A stretch of 64,000 nucleotides of DNA from Enterobacter cancerogenus (GTDB lineage Bacteria > Pseudomonadota > Gammaproteobacteria > Enterobacterales > Enterobacteriaceae): assembly GCF_019047785.1 (NCBI RefSeq), contig NZ_CP077290.1, positions 62,001-126,000 of the forward strand, in the 5' to 3' direction. The first letter of the stretch is position 1. Every line of letters starts with the position of its first letter. The notes under the pieces were generated by a model that was given only the letters and a program-made list of their open reading frames with translations, ran no database searches and was not told the origin of the DNA. Made by a program: the position numbers and the translations under genes. Shown here one piece after another: positions 51,290-60,128 of the stretch.

Positions 51290-52078
51290 TTATTTAATTT
51301 CCAGCTCGTTCATTGCCGCGATGTTGAAACCGCCGTCAACGTGAACCACTTCGCCGGAGATACCCGCAGAGAGGTCAGAGCACAGGAATGCTGCAGAGTT
51401 ACCCACATCTTCAATGGTAACGGTACGACGAATTGGCGTAACCGCTTCGCAATGTGCCAGCATTTTACGGAAATCTTTGATGCCGGAAGCGGCCAGGGTG
51501 CGGATTGGGCCAGCGGAGATACCGTTGACGCGCACGCCTTCAGGACCCATTGCGTTCGCCATATAGCGCACGTTGGCTTCCAGAGAGGCTTTAGCCAGAC
51601 CCATCACGTTGTAGTTAGGGATAGCGCGCTCTGCGCCCAGGTAGGACAGAGTCAGCAGGGCAGAGCCTGGGTTCAGCATGGTACGACAGGCTTTCGCCAT
51701 CGCCACGAAGCTGTAGGAGCTGATGTCGTGCGCGATTTTGAAACCTTCACGGGTTACCGCGTTAACGTAGTCGCCGTCCAGCTGATCGCCAGGCGCGAAG
51801 CCGATGGAGTGAACGAAACCGTCAAACTTCTCCCACGTTTTTGCCAGTTCAGCAAACATGCCATCAATGCTTTCGTCTTGTGCAACGTCGCATTCCAGAA
51901 CAATGCTGGAACCCAGCTGCGCGGCAAACTCTTCAACGCGGCCTTTCAGCTTGTCGTTCTGGTAGGTGAACGCCAGCTCAGCGCCTTCGCGATGCATAGC
52001 CTGTGCGATGCCGTATGCGATGGACAGTTTGCTGGCTACGCCAGTAACCAGAATGCGCTTACCGGAAAGAAAACCCAT
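51290..52078 (-). CDS. fabI: Enoyl-ACP reductase (NADH)
   Basis: 262 aa from ATG 52078, the E. coli length; the longer frame to 52099 is rejected. The cofactor motif is [14 protein letters not shown]. The catalytic Tyr/Lys are in [19 protein letters not shown]. Gly93 in HSIGFAPGD is wild-type, so triclosan sensitivity is expected. It catalyses the last step of each fatty-acid elongation round. The gap to the crr-type locus on its left in gene order is 237 bp. Confidence 0.98.
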   Translation of the reverse strand: MGFLSGKRILVTGVASKLSIAYGIAQAMHREGAELAFTYQNDKLKGRVEEFAAQLGSSIVLECDVAQDESIDGMFAELAKTWEKFDGFVHSIGFAPGDQLDGDYVNAVTREGFKIAHDISSYSFVAMAKACRTMLNPGSALLTLSYLGAERAIPNYNVMGLAKASLEANVRYMANAMGPEGVRVNGISAGPIRTLAASGIKDFRKMLAHCEAVTPIRRTVTIEDVGNSAAFLCSDLSAGISGEVVHVDGGFNIAAMNELEIK

Positions 52079-52337
52079 AGCTTTAATCCTTATATTCATT
52101 GCTTATTTTGCCTTGTAATTCATAGCGTTACAGGCAGTATTTCAAAATCATTCGAAATTAGCTCGAAATTATAGCCCACTCACAGCCCCATGTGTCACGA
52201 TATTTCTCGCCGATCTCCAAAGACGAATGCCCCAGAAGGTGAGGCGCGGGTTCAAAATTTCAGCATTCGTCCAGTATATCACCTGGCAGCAGCTTCACCT
52301 CATCCAACCAGCGCGGATGCGCGGTCCCTCACGATAG

Positions 52338-55300
52338 TTACCCTTTCCTCGCGCTTTCTATGAAACGCGCGATGACAATAAAGAACACCGGGACGAAGAA
52401 GATCGCGAGAAGCGTACCGCTAATCATGCCGCCAAATACGCCGGTGCCGATGGCGTGTTGTGTGCTGTTACTTGCGCCACTGGCCAGCATTAAGGGAACC
52501 ACCCCCAACGTAAAGGCTAACGATGTCATCAGAATAGGGCGCAGGCGCTGGCTTGCGGCCTGTATCGTTGCCGCCAGGAGGGAGAGCCCTTGACGGTGCA
52601 ACTGCCGTGCAAACTCCACAATCAATATGGCGTTCTTGGCGGACAGGCCTATCAGGGTAATAAGACCGACTTTAAAGAAAACATCATTTGTCATGCCGGC
52701 AATGGACACAGCCACGACTGCTCCGATAAGTCCCAATGGAACCACCAGCATGACTGCGAAGGGTATTGACCAGCTCTCATACAAGGCGGCGAGCACCATA
52801 AACACGACCAGTATCGACAGGACGATCAGACCCGGGAGCTGCGACTGAGATTTTATCTCCTGCAATGAACTCCCGGCCCATTCTCCAGCCATGCCCTGAG
52901 GTAAATCCCGGGACAAGTTCTCCATGACTTTCATTGCGGTACCGCTGGATTCACCTGTAGCTGCACTGCCGGTAATGCGGATAGCAGAATATCCTTGATA
53001 ACGCGTTAATTGCTGTGGTGCGACGTTCCAGGAAATCGTCGCAAATGTTGACACTGGCACCATCTGACCCTGGCGGTTTTTAACCGATAATGTCAGGATC
53101 TGCTCAGGTTGCATTCGATAAGGCGCATCGGCCTGAATAATCACCTGCTGAACACGTCCGTTGTTCGTATAGTCATTAACGTAGTTTGAACCCATGGTGA
53201 CGGAGAGCGTCTGGTTGATTTCATCAAATGAGACGCCGAGTGCTTCCGCTTTTTCCCGGTCAATGTTAAGCGCAAGGTTAGTTCCTTCCGGAAGGCCGTC
53301 GATATACACGTCACTCAGTTCAGGGCGCTGATTCGCTTTCAGCACCAGTGCATCGGCCGCTTTCTTCAAAGCCTCGTAGCCCAGACCCGCTCTGTCCTGC
53401 AGATACCAGGTGAAGCCCGAAGAGGTGCCCATATCCGATATGGCAGGCGGGAGCAGGCTCATCGTAACGGCATCTGAGACGTCTTCCATGCTGGCCTGCA
53501 TATGGACGGCTTCATCCTGTGCTGTAGAACCCAGCCTTTCTTTCCAGTCCTTCAGCGTGGTGAACGCCATGGCCGAATTCGGGCCTGATCCAGAGAACCC
53601 AAACCCCAGGATCATAATGTTGCTTTCAATATCTGGTCGGGTCGCAATTTCCTGTTCAAACGTTTTTACCACTTTCAGGGTGCGCTGCATCGTGGCATCA
53701 GAGGGAAGTTGGATAGAAGACATAAAATAGCCCTGATCTTCGTCAGGCAGAAAGGATGAGGGCAATGAAGACAATCCAAAAAACAACGCAGCACAAAGTG
53801 CAATATACAGGAGCAGCATTCGGCCAGTTCGTCTCAGAACCGCACCCAGCCCAGATTCGTACCACGTTGTAAGGGAATGAAAACGGGCGTTAAACCTTAC
53901 CGCGAACCTGCCACCGCCTTGCTTTTGCGCGCTGTGGGGCTTAAGTAACGTCGCACAAAGAGCGGGGGTAAGCGTGAGGGCAAGAAATGCCGACAACAAT
54001 ATGGACACCGCCATGGAAATACAAAATTGCCGATAAATAATTCCGACGGATCCTTCAGCAAAACCCATAGGTATAAAGACGGCGGTTAGTACCAGCGTGA
54101 TCCCTATAATTGCCGGGGTAATTTCATGCATGGCCTCCCGGGTAGCGTCGCGCGGGGAAAGCTTTTTTTCTTCCATCAGCCGTTCAACGTTCTCCACGAC
54201 CACAATGGCGTCATCCACGATAATCCCTATCGCCAGCACCATGCCGAACATGGTCAGAATATTGATCGAGTATCCACTGAATAGCATCACCGTAAAGGTG
54301 CCCAGCAGCGCGACGGGGGCAACAATCGCAGGGATAAGCGTACAACGTATTTTGTGCAAAAACAGCAGCATAACGAGGAAGACAAGGACCATCGCTTCCA
54401 CAAATGTTTGCACTACCTTCATGATGGACAGCTTTACAAAAGGTGCGGTATCGAAGGGAACCGTAAACGCCATTCCTTCCGGCAACACCTGAGAAAGTTC
54501 GTCGATACGTGCACGAACGCCTGACGCCGTGCTCATCGCATTGGCGCCTGGCGACAACTGGATTGCCGCAGCCGTTGCAGGCACCCCATTTTCGCGGATA
54601 CCGAAAGCGTAACTTTGCAGGCCAGACTCAATCCGCGCAACGTCGGACAGTTTCAGCCTTGCGCCAGACGTTTCTGATTTAAGGGTAATGTTTCTGAAAG
54701 CCTCTACAGAAGTGAGTTGCCCTTTCACAGTGATGGGATAAGTTACGCCTTGCCCTGCAGATGCCGGTTCGTCTCCCGTTTTACCCGGCGAAACAAGGGC
54801 ATTTTGCTGGCCTACAGCGGTAAGGACATCGCTCACCGAAAGCCCGTAGCTGTGCAGTTGCATTGGGTCCAGCCAGATGCGCAGCGCTTTTTCGCCACCA
54901 AACAGCTGAACTTTTCCTACACCCGGAACACGGCGCAGCTCGTCACTGACATTGCGGGAGAAATAATCACTTAAATCCGCTTCCTCAAATTTCCCGGTTG
55001 TGGATTTCAACCCCACCATCATTAAAAATCCGGAATTGGCTGCCTCGACATTGATACCATTTTGCCTGACCGCCTGCGGTAAACGTGGCTCAACAATCTT
55101 GATCTGGTTCTGAAGATCCATCTGCGCCAGCTTAATGTCTGTGCCGGGCTTGAAAGTCACGGTAATAGATGCAGAACCGGTTGTGTCGCTGGATGATTCG
55201 AAATAGAGCAAATTGTCTACGCCCGATATTTCACGCTCAATGAGCGACACCACAGACGTATTCATGATATCGGGGCTGGCCCCCGGGTAAGTGACAGAAA

Positions 55301-55433
55301 TAATAATCCCAGGCGGTGCCACCGCCGGATACTGCGCAACCGGCAACCGAGGTATAGACAGGACACCCGTCAGGACGATAAAAAGCGCCACTACCCAGGC
55401 GAATACGGGGCGTTCAATAAAAAAATGAGGCAT
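52338..55433 (-). CDS. RND multidrug efflux transporter, KexD-like
   Basis: 1031 aa, HAE1/AcrB type: N-terminal MPHFFIERPVFAWVVALFIV, TM4 proton-relay Asp pair in GIIVDDAIVVVENVER and the Lys in GLSAKNAILIVEFAR. So the pump looks functional. No membrane-fusion protein or outer-membrane partner gene is adjacent; it would have to borrow AcrA/TolC. Lone RND genes of this kind next to crrAB are called kexD in Klebsiella and are induced by CrrAB. I leave the symbol blank because orthology needs a tree. Confidence 0.85.
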   Translation of the reverse strand: MPHFFIERPVFAWVVALFIVLTGVLSIPRLPVAQYPAVAPPGIIISVTYPGASPDIMNTSVVSLIEREISGVDNLLYFESSSDTTGSASITVTFKPGTDIKLAQMDLQNQIKIVEPRLPQAVRQNGINVEAANSGFLMMVGLKSTTGKFEEADLSDYFSRNVSDELRRVPGVGKVQLFGGEKALRIWLDPMQLHSYGLSVSDVLTAVGQQNALVSPGKTGDEPASAGQGVTYPITVKGQLTSVEAFRNITLKSETSGARLKLSDVARIESGLQSYAFGIRENGVPATAAAIQLSPGANAMSTASGVRARIDELSQVLPEGMAFTVPFDTAPFVKLSIMKVVQTFVEAMVLVFLVMLLFLHKIRCTLIPAIVAPVALLGTFTVMLFSGYSINILTMFGMVLAIGIIVDDAIVVVENVERLMEEKKLSPRDATREAMHEITPAIIGITLVLTAVFIPMGFAEGSVGIIYRQFCISMAVSILLSAFLALTLTPALCATLLKPHSAQKQGGGRFAVRFNARFHSLTTWYESGLGAVLRRTGRMLLLYIALCAALFFGLSSLPSSFLPDEDQGYFMSSIQLPSDATMQRTLKVVKTFEQEIATRPDIESNIMILGFGFSGSGPNSAMAFTTLKDWKERLGSTAQDEAVHMQASMEDVSDAVTMSLLPPAISDMGTSSGFTWYLQDRAGLGYEALKKAADALVLKANQRPELSDVYIDGLPEGTNLALNIDREKAEALGVSFDEINQTLSVTMGSNYVNDYTNNGRVQQVIIQADAPYRMQPEQILTLSVKNRQGQMVPVSTFATISWNVAPQQLTRYQGYSAIRITGSAATGESSGTAMKVMENLSRDLPQGMAGEWAGSSLQEIKSQSQLPGLIVLSILVVFMVLAALYESWSIPFAVMLVVPLGLIGAVVAVSIAGMTNDVFFKVGLITLIGLSAKNAILIVEFARQLHRQGLSLLAATIQAASQRLRPILMTSLAFTLGVVPLMLASGASNSTQHAIGTGVFGGMISGTLLAIFFVPVFFIVIARFIESARKG

Positions 55434-55437
55434 TGAA

Positions 55438-55653
55438 TTAACGTCCAGCTACGTGAATTTCGTCATCGGTTGATACACGTTTACCGATATCCCTGAGCTG
55501 CGAAAATTTCTTAAGAAGCTGCGGTGCGTCATCGAGATTTGTCGCGAACATCCACATAGAGAGAACCATCAGTCCATACAGTGCGGCGTTAAGCGTCTTA
55601 CACGCGAGAATGGCAGTATCTGGGAAACGACACTTGTTATTAAGGTTAATCAT
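55438..55653 (-). CDS. Small hypothetical membrane protein ahead of the RND pump
   Basis: 71 aa, unrecognised. The middle (LNAALYGLMVLSMWMFATNL) is a possible membrane helix, with a polar C-terminus (LKKFSQLRDIGKRVSTDDEI). It ends four bases before the RND gene on the same strand, so it could be a leader or partner of the pump. The start has no clear ribosome-binding site and later ATG codons in the helix are possible. It might be a chance frame or a degraded remnant. Confidence 0.4.
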   Translation of the reverse strand: MINLNNKCRFPDTAILACKTLNAALYGLMVLSMWMFATNLDDAPQLLKKFSQLRDIGKRVSTDDEIHVAGR

Positions 55654-55787
55654 TGTAGGTAACTGGTATCAGGCTATTTAAGTGAGTGTATTTTGAGCAA
55701 TATGCATTGACAGAGAGTCTACAACTCGCCTGTTTAGCGGAAATGGCAGTTTTATGGAGAGAGTATGGAGCGCAACAACGTTGTTGT

Positions 55788-56180
55788 TCAAATCATCCTC
55801 ATAATGAGGTACAACGGTGAACCGCAAAAGAAGATAATTAAGTAGCACTCGTAGTAAAACACCAGATCGTTGAAATCAGGTGCGGCGTTCAATAGCACAT
55901 TGAACGTAAAAATGAGATAAATAAAAATCACCATTAGCCAGAAGGCGATGACAAGTAATTCAGTGAATGCGCCTGCTCTATTTTGTATTATCAAAGAGAC
56001 AACTGACAAAACGATGCAGCCATAGATAATGGGAGAAGAGGGTAGCGTCGCGGCGACTTTTTCATCCATTTTATGCATCAACACCAGCCAGGTAAAAAGT
56101 AATCCCCACGACAGGAGCAGGAACAGAGTATATATCCCAATTTTCTTAGTAGAGAAACATTTCGAAAATTCTATGTTCAT
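55788..56180 (-). CDS. crrC: CrrC-like small membrane protein
   Basis: 130 aa with about four hydrophobic segments (YTLFLLLSWGLLFTWLVLM, SSPIIYGCIVLSVVSLIIQ, LLVIAFWLMVIFIYLIFTF, YYECYLIIFFCGSPLYLIMR). Length, position divergent from crrA and association with an RND pump match CrrC of Klebsiella pneumoniae (about 128 aa), a small protein that, when over-produced by CrrB mutants, activates PmrAB and gives colistin resistance. Base composition is AT-richer than the flanking core genes. Identity is inferred from context and size. Confidence 0.7.
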   Translation of the reverse strand: MNIEFSKCFSTKKIGIYTLFLLLSWGLLFTWLVLMHKMDEKVAATLPSSPIIYGCIVLSVVSLIIQNRAGAFTELLVIAFWLMVIFIYLIFTFNVLLNAAPDFNDLVFYYECYLIIFFCGSPLYLIMRMI

Positions 56181-56244
56181 TGTCTCATCCAGATTCAGAA
56201 AGCCTTATTACGGCAGGGTTAATATGCATCATTCGGGGACAAAT

Positions 56245-56267
56245 GGGGGGGGGCCGAATAGCTATTC
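56245..56267. promoter_or_regulatory. Nine-G tract and palindrome between crrC and crrA
   Basis: Nine consecutive G (56245-56253), then the perfect palindrome GAATAGCTATTC (56256-56267), lie in the 266-bp gap between the divergent crrC and crrA starts. The palindrome is a candidate CrrA or other regulator site. A homopolymer of this length can slip during replication and may change spacing of promoter elements. Confidence 0.55.
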
Positions 56268-56446
56268 TGACCAGGTATTGTCGAGTCTTTATTGACGGAA
56301 TATGTACGTTGTGTGGAGGCGTAGCCGGACATTTAAATAAGTGCTGGAAATTTTCATGACCACGGCACTTTTTCCCGGAGGCTGTGTCTTATTGTGCTAA
56401 AGATATCTGATAGCGTGCTCAAAGGGATTTCACCCGCGGAGATAAA

Positions 56447-57151
56447 ATGAACAAAAATACTCTAATCCTTGTTGTTGAAGATGAAGACGAAATTGCTGAA
56501 ATACTGATGAGTTACTTAGAGCGTTCAGGGATGAAAACGTTGAGGGCCCGACAGGGCGAGCAGGCGATAGCGCTCAATCGCCTTCATAAACCGGATCTTA
56601 TCCTGCTGGACATTCATCTACCCGTATGCGACGGCTGGAGCGTCCTCACGACGCTTCGTCAGGAAAGTTCCGTGCCCGTTATTATGGTTTCTGCCCTTGA
56701 TCAGGATGTAGATAAACTCATGGGGCTGAGGCTTGGCGCGGATGATTACGTTATCAAGCCTTTTAACCCTTCTGAAGTCGTCGCGCGGGTTGAAGCGGTG
56801 CTGCGCAGAACCAAACCCACTATTCAGCAGGCGGGAGCCGCGCCTCTCAGGACGTCTTTTTTGACGGTTTATCCGGATGATTTCTACGTTGAGGTCACCG
56901 TGGGTCCTGAGGTGGTCTCCCCTGTGTTAACGACGACGGAATTTAAGCTTCTTACTTATCTGGTCAGATATCCGCGAAAGGTCTGCTCCCGCGAAGAGCT
57001 GCTCAACGCCTGTCTGCCGGAAGGCGATACCCTCGACAGAACAGTAGATAGCCATATGAGCAAGCTGCGTAAAAAACTTGAGCTCGCAGGTCTTTATGGC
57101 GTTCCTGAGAGCATCAGGGGCATGGGTTACCGGCTTGGGGAGAAAAAATGA
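56447..57151 (+). CDS. crrA: CrrA-like OmpR-family response regulator
   Basis: 234 aa. Receiver domain 1-120: acidic pocket VVEDEDE, phospho-acceptor Asp55 in LILLDIHLP, Ser/Lys switch residues VSALDQD and Lys104 in YVIKPFNP. C-terminal winged helix (about 135-230: LTTTEFKLLTYLVRYPRKVC, VDSHMSKLRKKLE, GMGYRLG). BaeR-like. It overlaps crrB by 4 bp (ATGA). In Klebsiella the CrrA/CrrB pair controls crrC, kexD and a glycosyltransferase-like gene nearby; all counterparts are present here. Confidence 0.82.
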   Translation: MNKNTLILVVEDEDEIAEILMSYLERSGMKTLRARQGEQAIALNRLHKPDLILLDIHLPVCDGWSVLTTLRQESSVPVIMVSALDQDVDKLMGLRLGADDYVIKPFNPSEVVARVEAVLRRTKPTIQQAGAAPLRTSFLTVYPDDFYVEVTVGPEVVSPVLTTTEFKLLTYLVRYPRKVCSREELLNACLPEGDTLDRTVDSHMSKLRKKLELAGLYGVPESIRGMGYRLGEKK

Positions 57152-58212
57152 ACAGAGAGTCTGTCCTGAGTCGTCAGATCTTAACGTATATGTTATTGCT
57201 GACGTTTACGATAATTGCCATTTCAATACTGGGCTCCTGGTTTTTTTACTCCTTTATTCTGGATCACCTCCCCGGCGGCGCTGCTGCGGGGGAAGACGAG
57301 CAGATGACCCTGTGGGACTGGGTGTGGATTGGGACCGCTACAATTATCAGTCTGGCATTTGCGATTTTTTTAACGATCAAACTCTCCGCGCGAATACTCA
57401 CCCCGCTTAACGCGGTCGCGTCCAGCCTGAAAAAAATTTCGCAGGGCCAACTGGACGCCCGGGCTTATTGTGCCAGTTCAAGTCTGGGCGAGGTTAATCA
57501 TCTTGTCTCGGATTTCAATGAAATGGCGGAGAAACTGCAGACGCTGGATATACAGCGGAAATCCTGGAATGCCGCCATTGCCCATGAACTCAGAACGCCG
57601 GTCACGATTTTACGCGGGCGACTTCAGGGGCTGGTAGACGGCGTTTTTAAACCGGAACCGGTACTTTTTAATAATCTTCTCAGGCAGACCGAAGGGTTAA
57701 CCCGCCTGATTGAAGATCTTCGGGTTGTCAGTTCCGATGGCGGGGCGGGTTACACCTTGTCTAAATCCAGAACGGATCTCAAAAGTACAATACAGGACGC
57801 GCTTGATACGTTTATGCCCGAGTTTAAACGTAATCAATTTACCTTACAGATAGCGTTGAGGGAGCAGCGTTGTCTGTTCGATCCGATAAGGTTCAACCAG
57901 TGTCTGGCCGTTCTGTTTGACAACGCAATACATTATTCATCCTCGCGGACACTCATCGTGAAAAACGGCGTGTCTGATAAAGGCAATTATATTCTTATTC
58001 AGGATGACGGACCGGGTATCCCGGAGGAGTTCCATGATTTTTTATTTCAACCTTTTCAGCGAGATAATGGCGCAAGAGCGCTGAATCCTGAAGGATGTGG
58101 CTTAGGCTTATCGGTGGTAAAAGCCATTATGCTGGCCCATGGTGGGGATGTAACTTATACCTTATCAAAGCAAAACCACTCCATATTTAAACTGACCTGG
58201 CCCGATTCCTGA
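57148..58212 (+). CDS. crrB: CrrB-like sensor histidine kinase
   Basis: 354 aa, matching Klebsiella CrrB (353). Two membrane helices (about 12-34 and 58-78), HAMP (about 80-130), H-box AHELRTPV with His146, N-box FDNAIHY, G1 DDGPGIP and G2 GCGLGLSV. Positions that I recall as colistin-resistance hot spots in Klebsiella CrrB hold Gln10, Leu94, Trp140, Asn141, Pro151 and Ser195 here, so the kinase looks wild-type. The signal is unknown. Confidence 0.85.
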   Translation: MNRESVLSRQILTYMLLLTFTIIAISILGSWFFYSFILDHLPGGAAAGEDEQMTLWDWVWIGTATIISLAFAIFLTIKLSARILTPLNAVASSLKKISQGQLDARAYCASSSLGEVNHLVSDFNEMAEKLQTLDIQRKSWNAAIAHELRTPVTILRGRLQGLVDGVFKPEPVLFNNLLRQTEGLTRLIEDLRVVSSDGGAGYTLSKSRTDLKSTIQDALDTFMPEFKRNQFTLQIALREQRCLFDPIRFNQCLAVLFDNAIHYSSSRTLIVKNGVSDKGNYILIQDDGPGIPEEFHDFLFQPFQRDNGARALNPEGCGLGLSVVKAIMLAHGGDVTYTLSKQNHSIFKLTWPDS

Positions 58213-58226
58213 GTGCAGGCGGGAGG

Positions 58227-59141
58227 TTAGTTTCGCCTGCCCGCCAATAGTGGCAAATGCCATATAGCACCTAGTTTCGTATCCCATTCCAGTGGGGTAA
58301 TTTTCAGTTTGCCACGCTTCGGACTCAAGGTTATTTCACTAAAGTAAATTTCATCTCTTTTTAGCATGAGGTCAATGCGGCAGTAGTCAATGCCATCAGC
58401 CAGCTCCTGAGCGGCAAGCAATGCCTGCCGGAACATTCCCGGTTCGCCTGGTTCAACCGGCGTATTAGGATATTCCATCTGGAAAGGTTGTAAATTCCAG
58501 TGTCGGTCGTAGACATTGATAAAATCTCTGCCGCTATCATCCGTAAAATCAGCTTCAACATAGTGTGCAACGCCGTGAAAACAGTGAATACGTAACATTT
58601 CCGGTGTGGTGTTCCTGTCCGCTTCATGGAAAAGATCGATATAGGGTTCGCACAGAATAAGAGGATTGATGTTTTTGTACTGCCATTCTCGCGTGGTGTA
58701 ATACAAATTTTTCTTCAACGCGAGGTTCAGTTTCTTTCCCGCTTGCCTGTAGTTAAATCGCTCTCTGTTGTCACATATTATTGTGCTACCACTGTCATGA
58801 TTGCATTTAAGAACAAATTTATTGGGCAGTTTAGAGAAATCAATATGAGAAAATTTGCTGTATACCCCGATTAATGGCACCGTCTTTACCCGTTGTGTTC
58901 TCGCGGCTACGTATTCCCGAACCGCGAGTTTATCGGCAAGCAGTGTGTAGAAATTATTATGGTCATAAACCAGTCGATGGCATATTTTTTCACTCAGCGT
59001 AGTAGGTGATTTTATATCAGGTTTTTTTTCTGATGTTTTTCTGAGCCTCACGGTATGAAAATGCAGATCTGTCATTAAAAAAGAACGGCTTTTTCTGATT
59101 AAATACTCGATGTATTTTAAAAAATAAGTAGTGCTGTTCAT
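58227..59141 (-). CDS. TupA-like ATP-grasp protein (often annotated glycosyltransferase)
   Basis: 304 aa. The core LPNKFVLKCNHDSGSTIICD, YKNINPLILCEPYI, MLRIHCFHGVAHYVEADF and DYCRIDLMLKRDEIYFSEITLSP is typical of TupA-like ATP-grasp proteins. These are found in polysaccharide gene sets and may ligate amino-acid or polyol groups. It converges on crrB, ending 14 bp beyond it. In Klebsiella a similar gene (H239_3059) next to crrAB is induced in crrB mutants and was annotated as a glycosyltransferase. A role in LPS/capsule modification is inferred. Confidence 0.75.
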   Translation of the reverse strand: MNSTTYFLKYIEYLIRKSRSFLMTDLHFHTVRLRKTSEKKPDIKSPTTLSEKICHRLVYDHNNFYTLLADKLAVREYVAARTQRVKTVPLIGVYSKFSHIDFSKLPNKFVLKCNHDSGSTIICDNRERFNYRQAGKKLNLALKKNLYYTTREWQYKNINPLILCEPYIDLFHEADRNTTPEMLRIHCFHGVAHYVEADFTDDSGRDFINVYDRHWNLQPFQMEYPNTPVEPGEPGMFRQALLAAQELADGIDYCRIDLMLKRDEIYFSEITLSPKRGKLKITPLEWDTKLGAIWHLPLLAGRRN

Positions 59142-59231
59142 TTCTTCTCCTTAGCAAAGACCTGTTATTCTGGAGAAGAATTGTTGATTTAAATTGGTTT
59201 ATATATGGAGCAGGGATGTAGACGCGGTTAA

Positions 59232-59267
59232 AAGGATTAAATAGCCAAAACCGACTATTTAATCCTT
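59232..59267. terminator. Thirteen-bp inverted repeat after the sap operon
   Basis: AAGGATTAAATAG (59232-59244) and CTATTTAATCCTT (59255-59267) pair perfectly around a 10-base loop, with TTTTAA after it on the minus strand. It lies 54 bp beyond the sapF stop, so it is a likely sap operon terminator. Confidence 0.7.
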
Positions 59268-59320
59268 ATCTTGCAGAACAATACTATTTAACCTGATACC
59301 TGGAATACGGATCCGCGTCC

Positions 59321-60127
59321 TTAACGGTCTTTTCTCCACGCATCTGCCTTCAGTGCTTCACCAAAATGCCCGGCGATCAGCCGTTTTGTCAGGTCATGCA
59401 GCGGGGAGGCCAGAACATCTGCCGTACTGCCGCGCTCGACAACCTCGCCCTGGTGCATCACCAGCACCTGATCGCTGATATGCTTCATCATCCCGAGATG
59501 CTGGGTGACGTAGATATAAGAGATACCCTGTTTTTCCTGCAATTCCAGCATCAGGTTAATTAACTGCGAACGCATCGACATATCCAGCGAGGCCAGCGCC
59601 TCGTCGGCGATGATCACTTTCGGGCGCAGAATTAAAGCGCGCGCAAGCCCGAGACGCTGTTTCTGGCCGGGCGCCAGCATGTGTGGGTAATAGCTTACGT
59701 GGTCAGGCAGCAGCCCCACCAGCCGTAAGGTTTCAACAATGCGTTTGCGCCGTGCTTCGGGTTCCAGATCGGTATTCAGGCGCAGCGGGAAATCCAGAAT
59801 CTGCGAGATCCGCTGGCGCGGGTTGAGCGAGGTTGACGGGTCCTGGAATATCATGCGGATCCGCTGACTGCGAAAAGAGTAGTCGCCAAACGCCAGGGGG
59901 TGATCGTCAATCAGCACTTCACCGCCGGTCGGCTCAATCATCCCGGCGAGCATTTTCGCCAGCGTCGATTTCCCCGAACCGTTCTCACCGATGATCGCCA
60001 GCGTCTGTTTTTCACGCAGCGTAAAACTCAACGGCTTAACCGCCTCCACCGTCTGGCGGTGGAACAGCCCTGTCCGGTATCGAAAGGTCTTACTCAGGTT
60101 GCGAACTTCCAGCAAGGTTTCGACCAT
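59321..60127 (-). CDS. sapF: SapF, ATPase of the Sap peptide/putrescine transporter
   Basis: 268 aa. ABC ATPase with Walker A GENGSGKSTLAKML, ABC signature-like LAPGQKQRLGLARAL and Walker B VIIADEALASLD. It pairs with SapD to drive the SapBC permease. The start lies one base after the sapD stop. Confidence 0.96.
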   Translation of the reverse strand: MVETLLEVRNLSKTFRYRTGLFHRQTVEAVKPLSFTLREKQTLAIIGENGSGKSTLAKMLAGMIEPTGGEVLIDDHPLAFGDYSFRSQRIRMIFQDPSTSLNPRQRISQILDFPLRLNTDLEPEARRKRIVETLRLVGLLPDHVSYYPHMLAPGQKQRLGLARALILRPKVIIADEALASLDMSMRSQLINLMLELQEKQGISYIYVTQHLGMMKHISDQVLVMHQGEVVERGSTADVLASPLHDLTKRLIAGHFGEALKADAWRKDR

Positions 60128-60128
60128 T

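Noticed and set aside
55774..55785. AACAACGTTGTT palindrome just after crrC
   Set aside because: It is a short simple-sequence palindrome next to a stop codon. Without repeats elsewhere in the locus I cannot call it an operator.
58214..58244. GCAGGCG...CGCCTGC inverted repeat after crrB as a terminator
   Set aside because: The loop is long, there is no T-run, and part of it lies in the coding end of the converging gene. Too weak to list as a feature.
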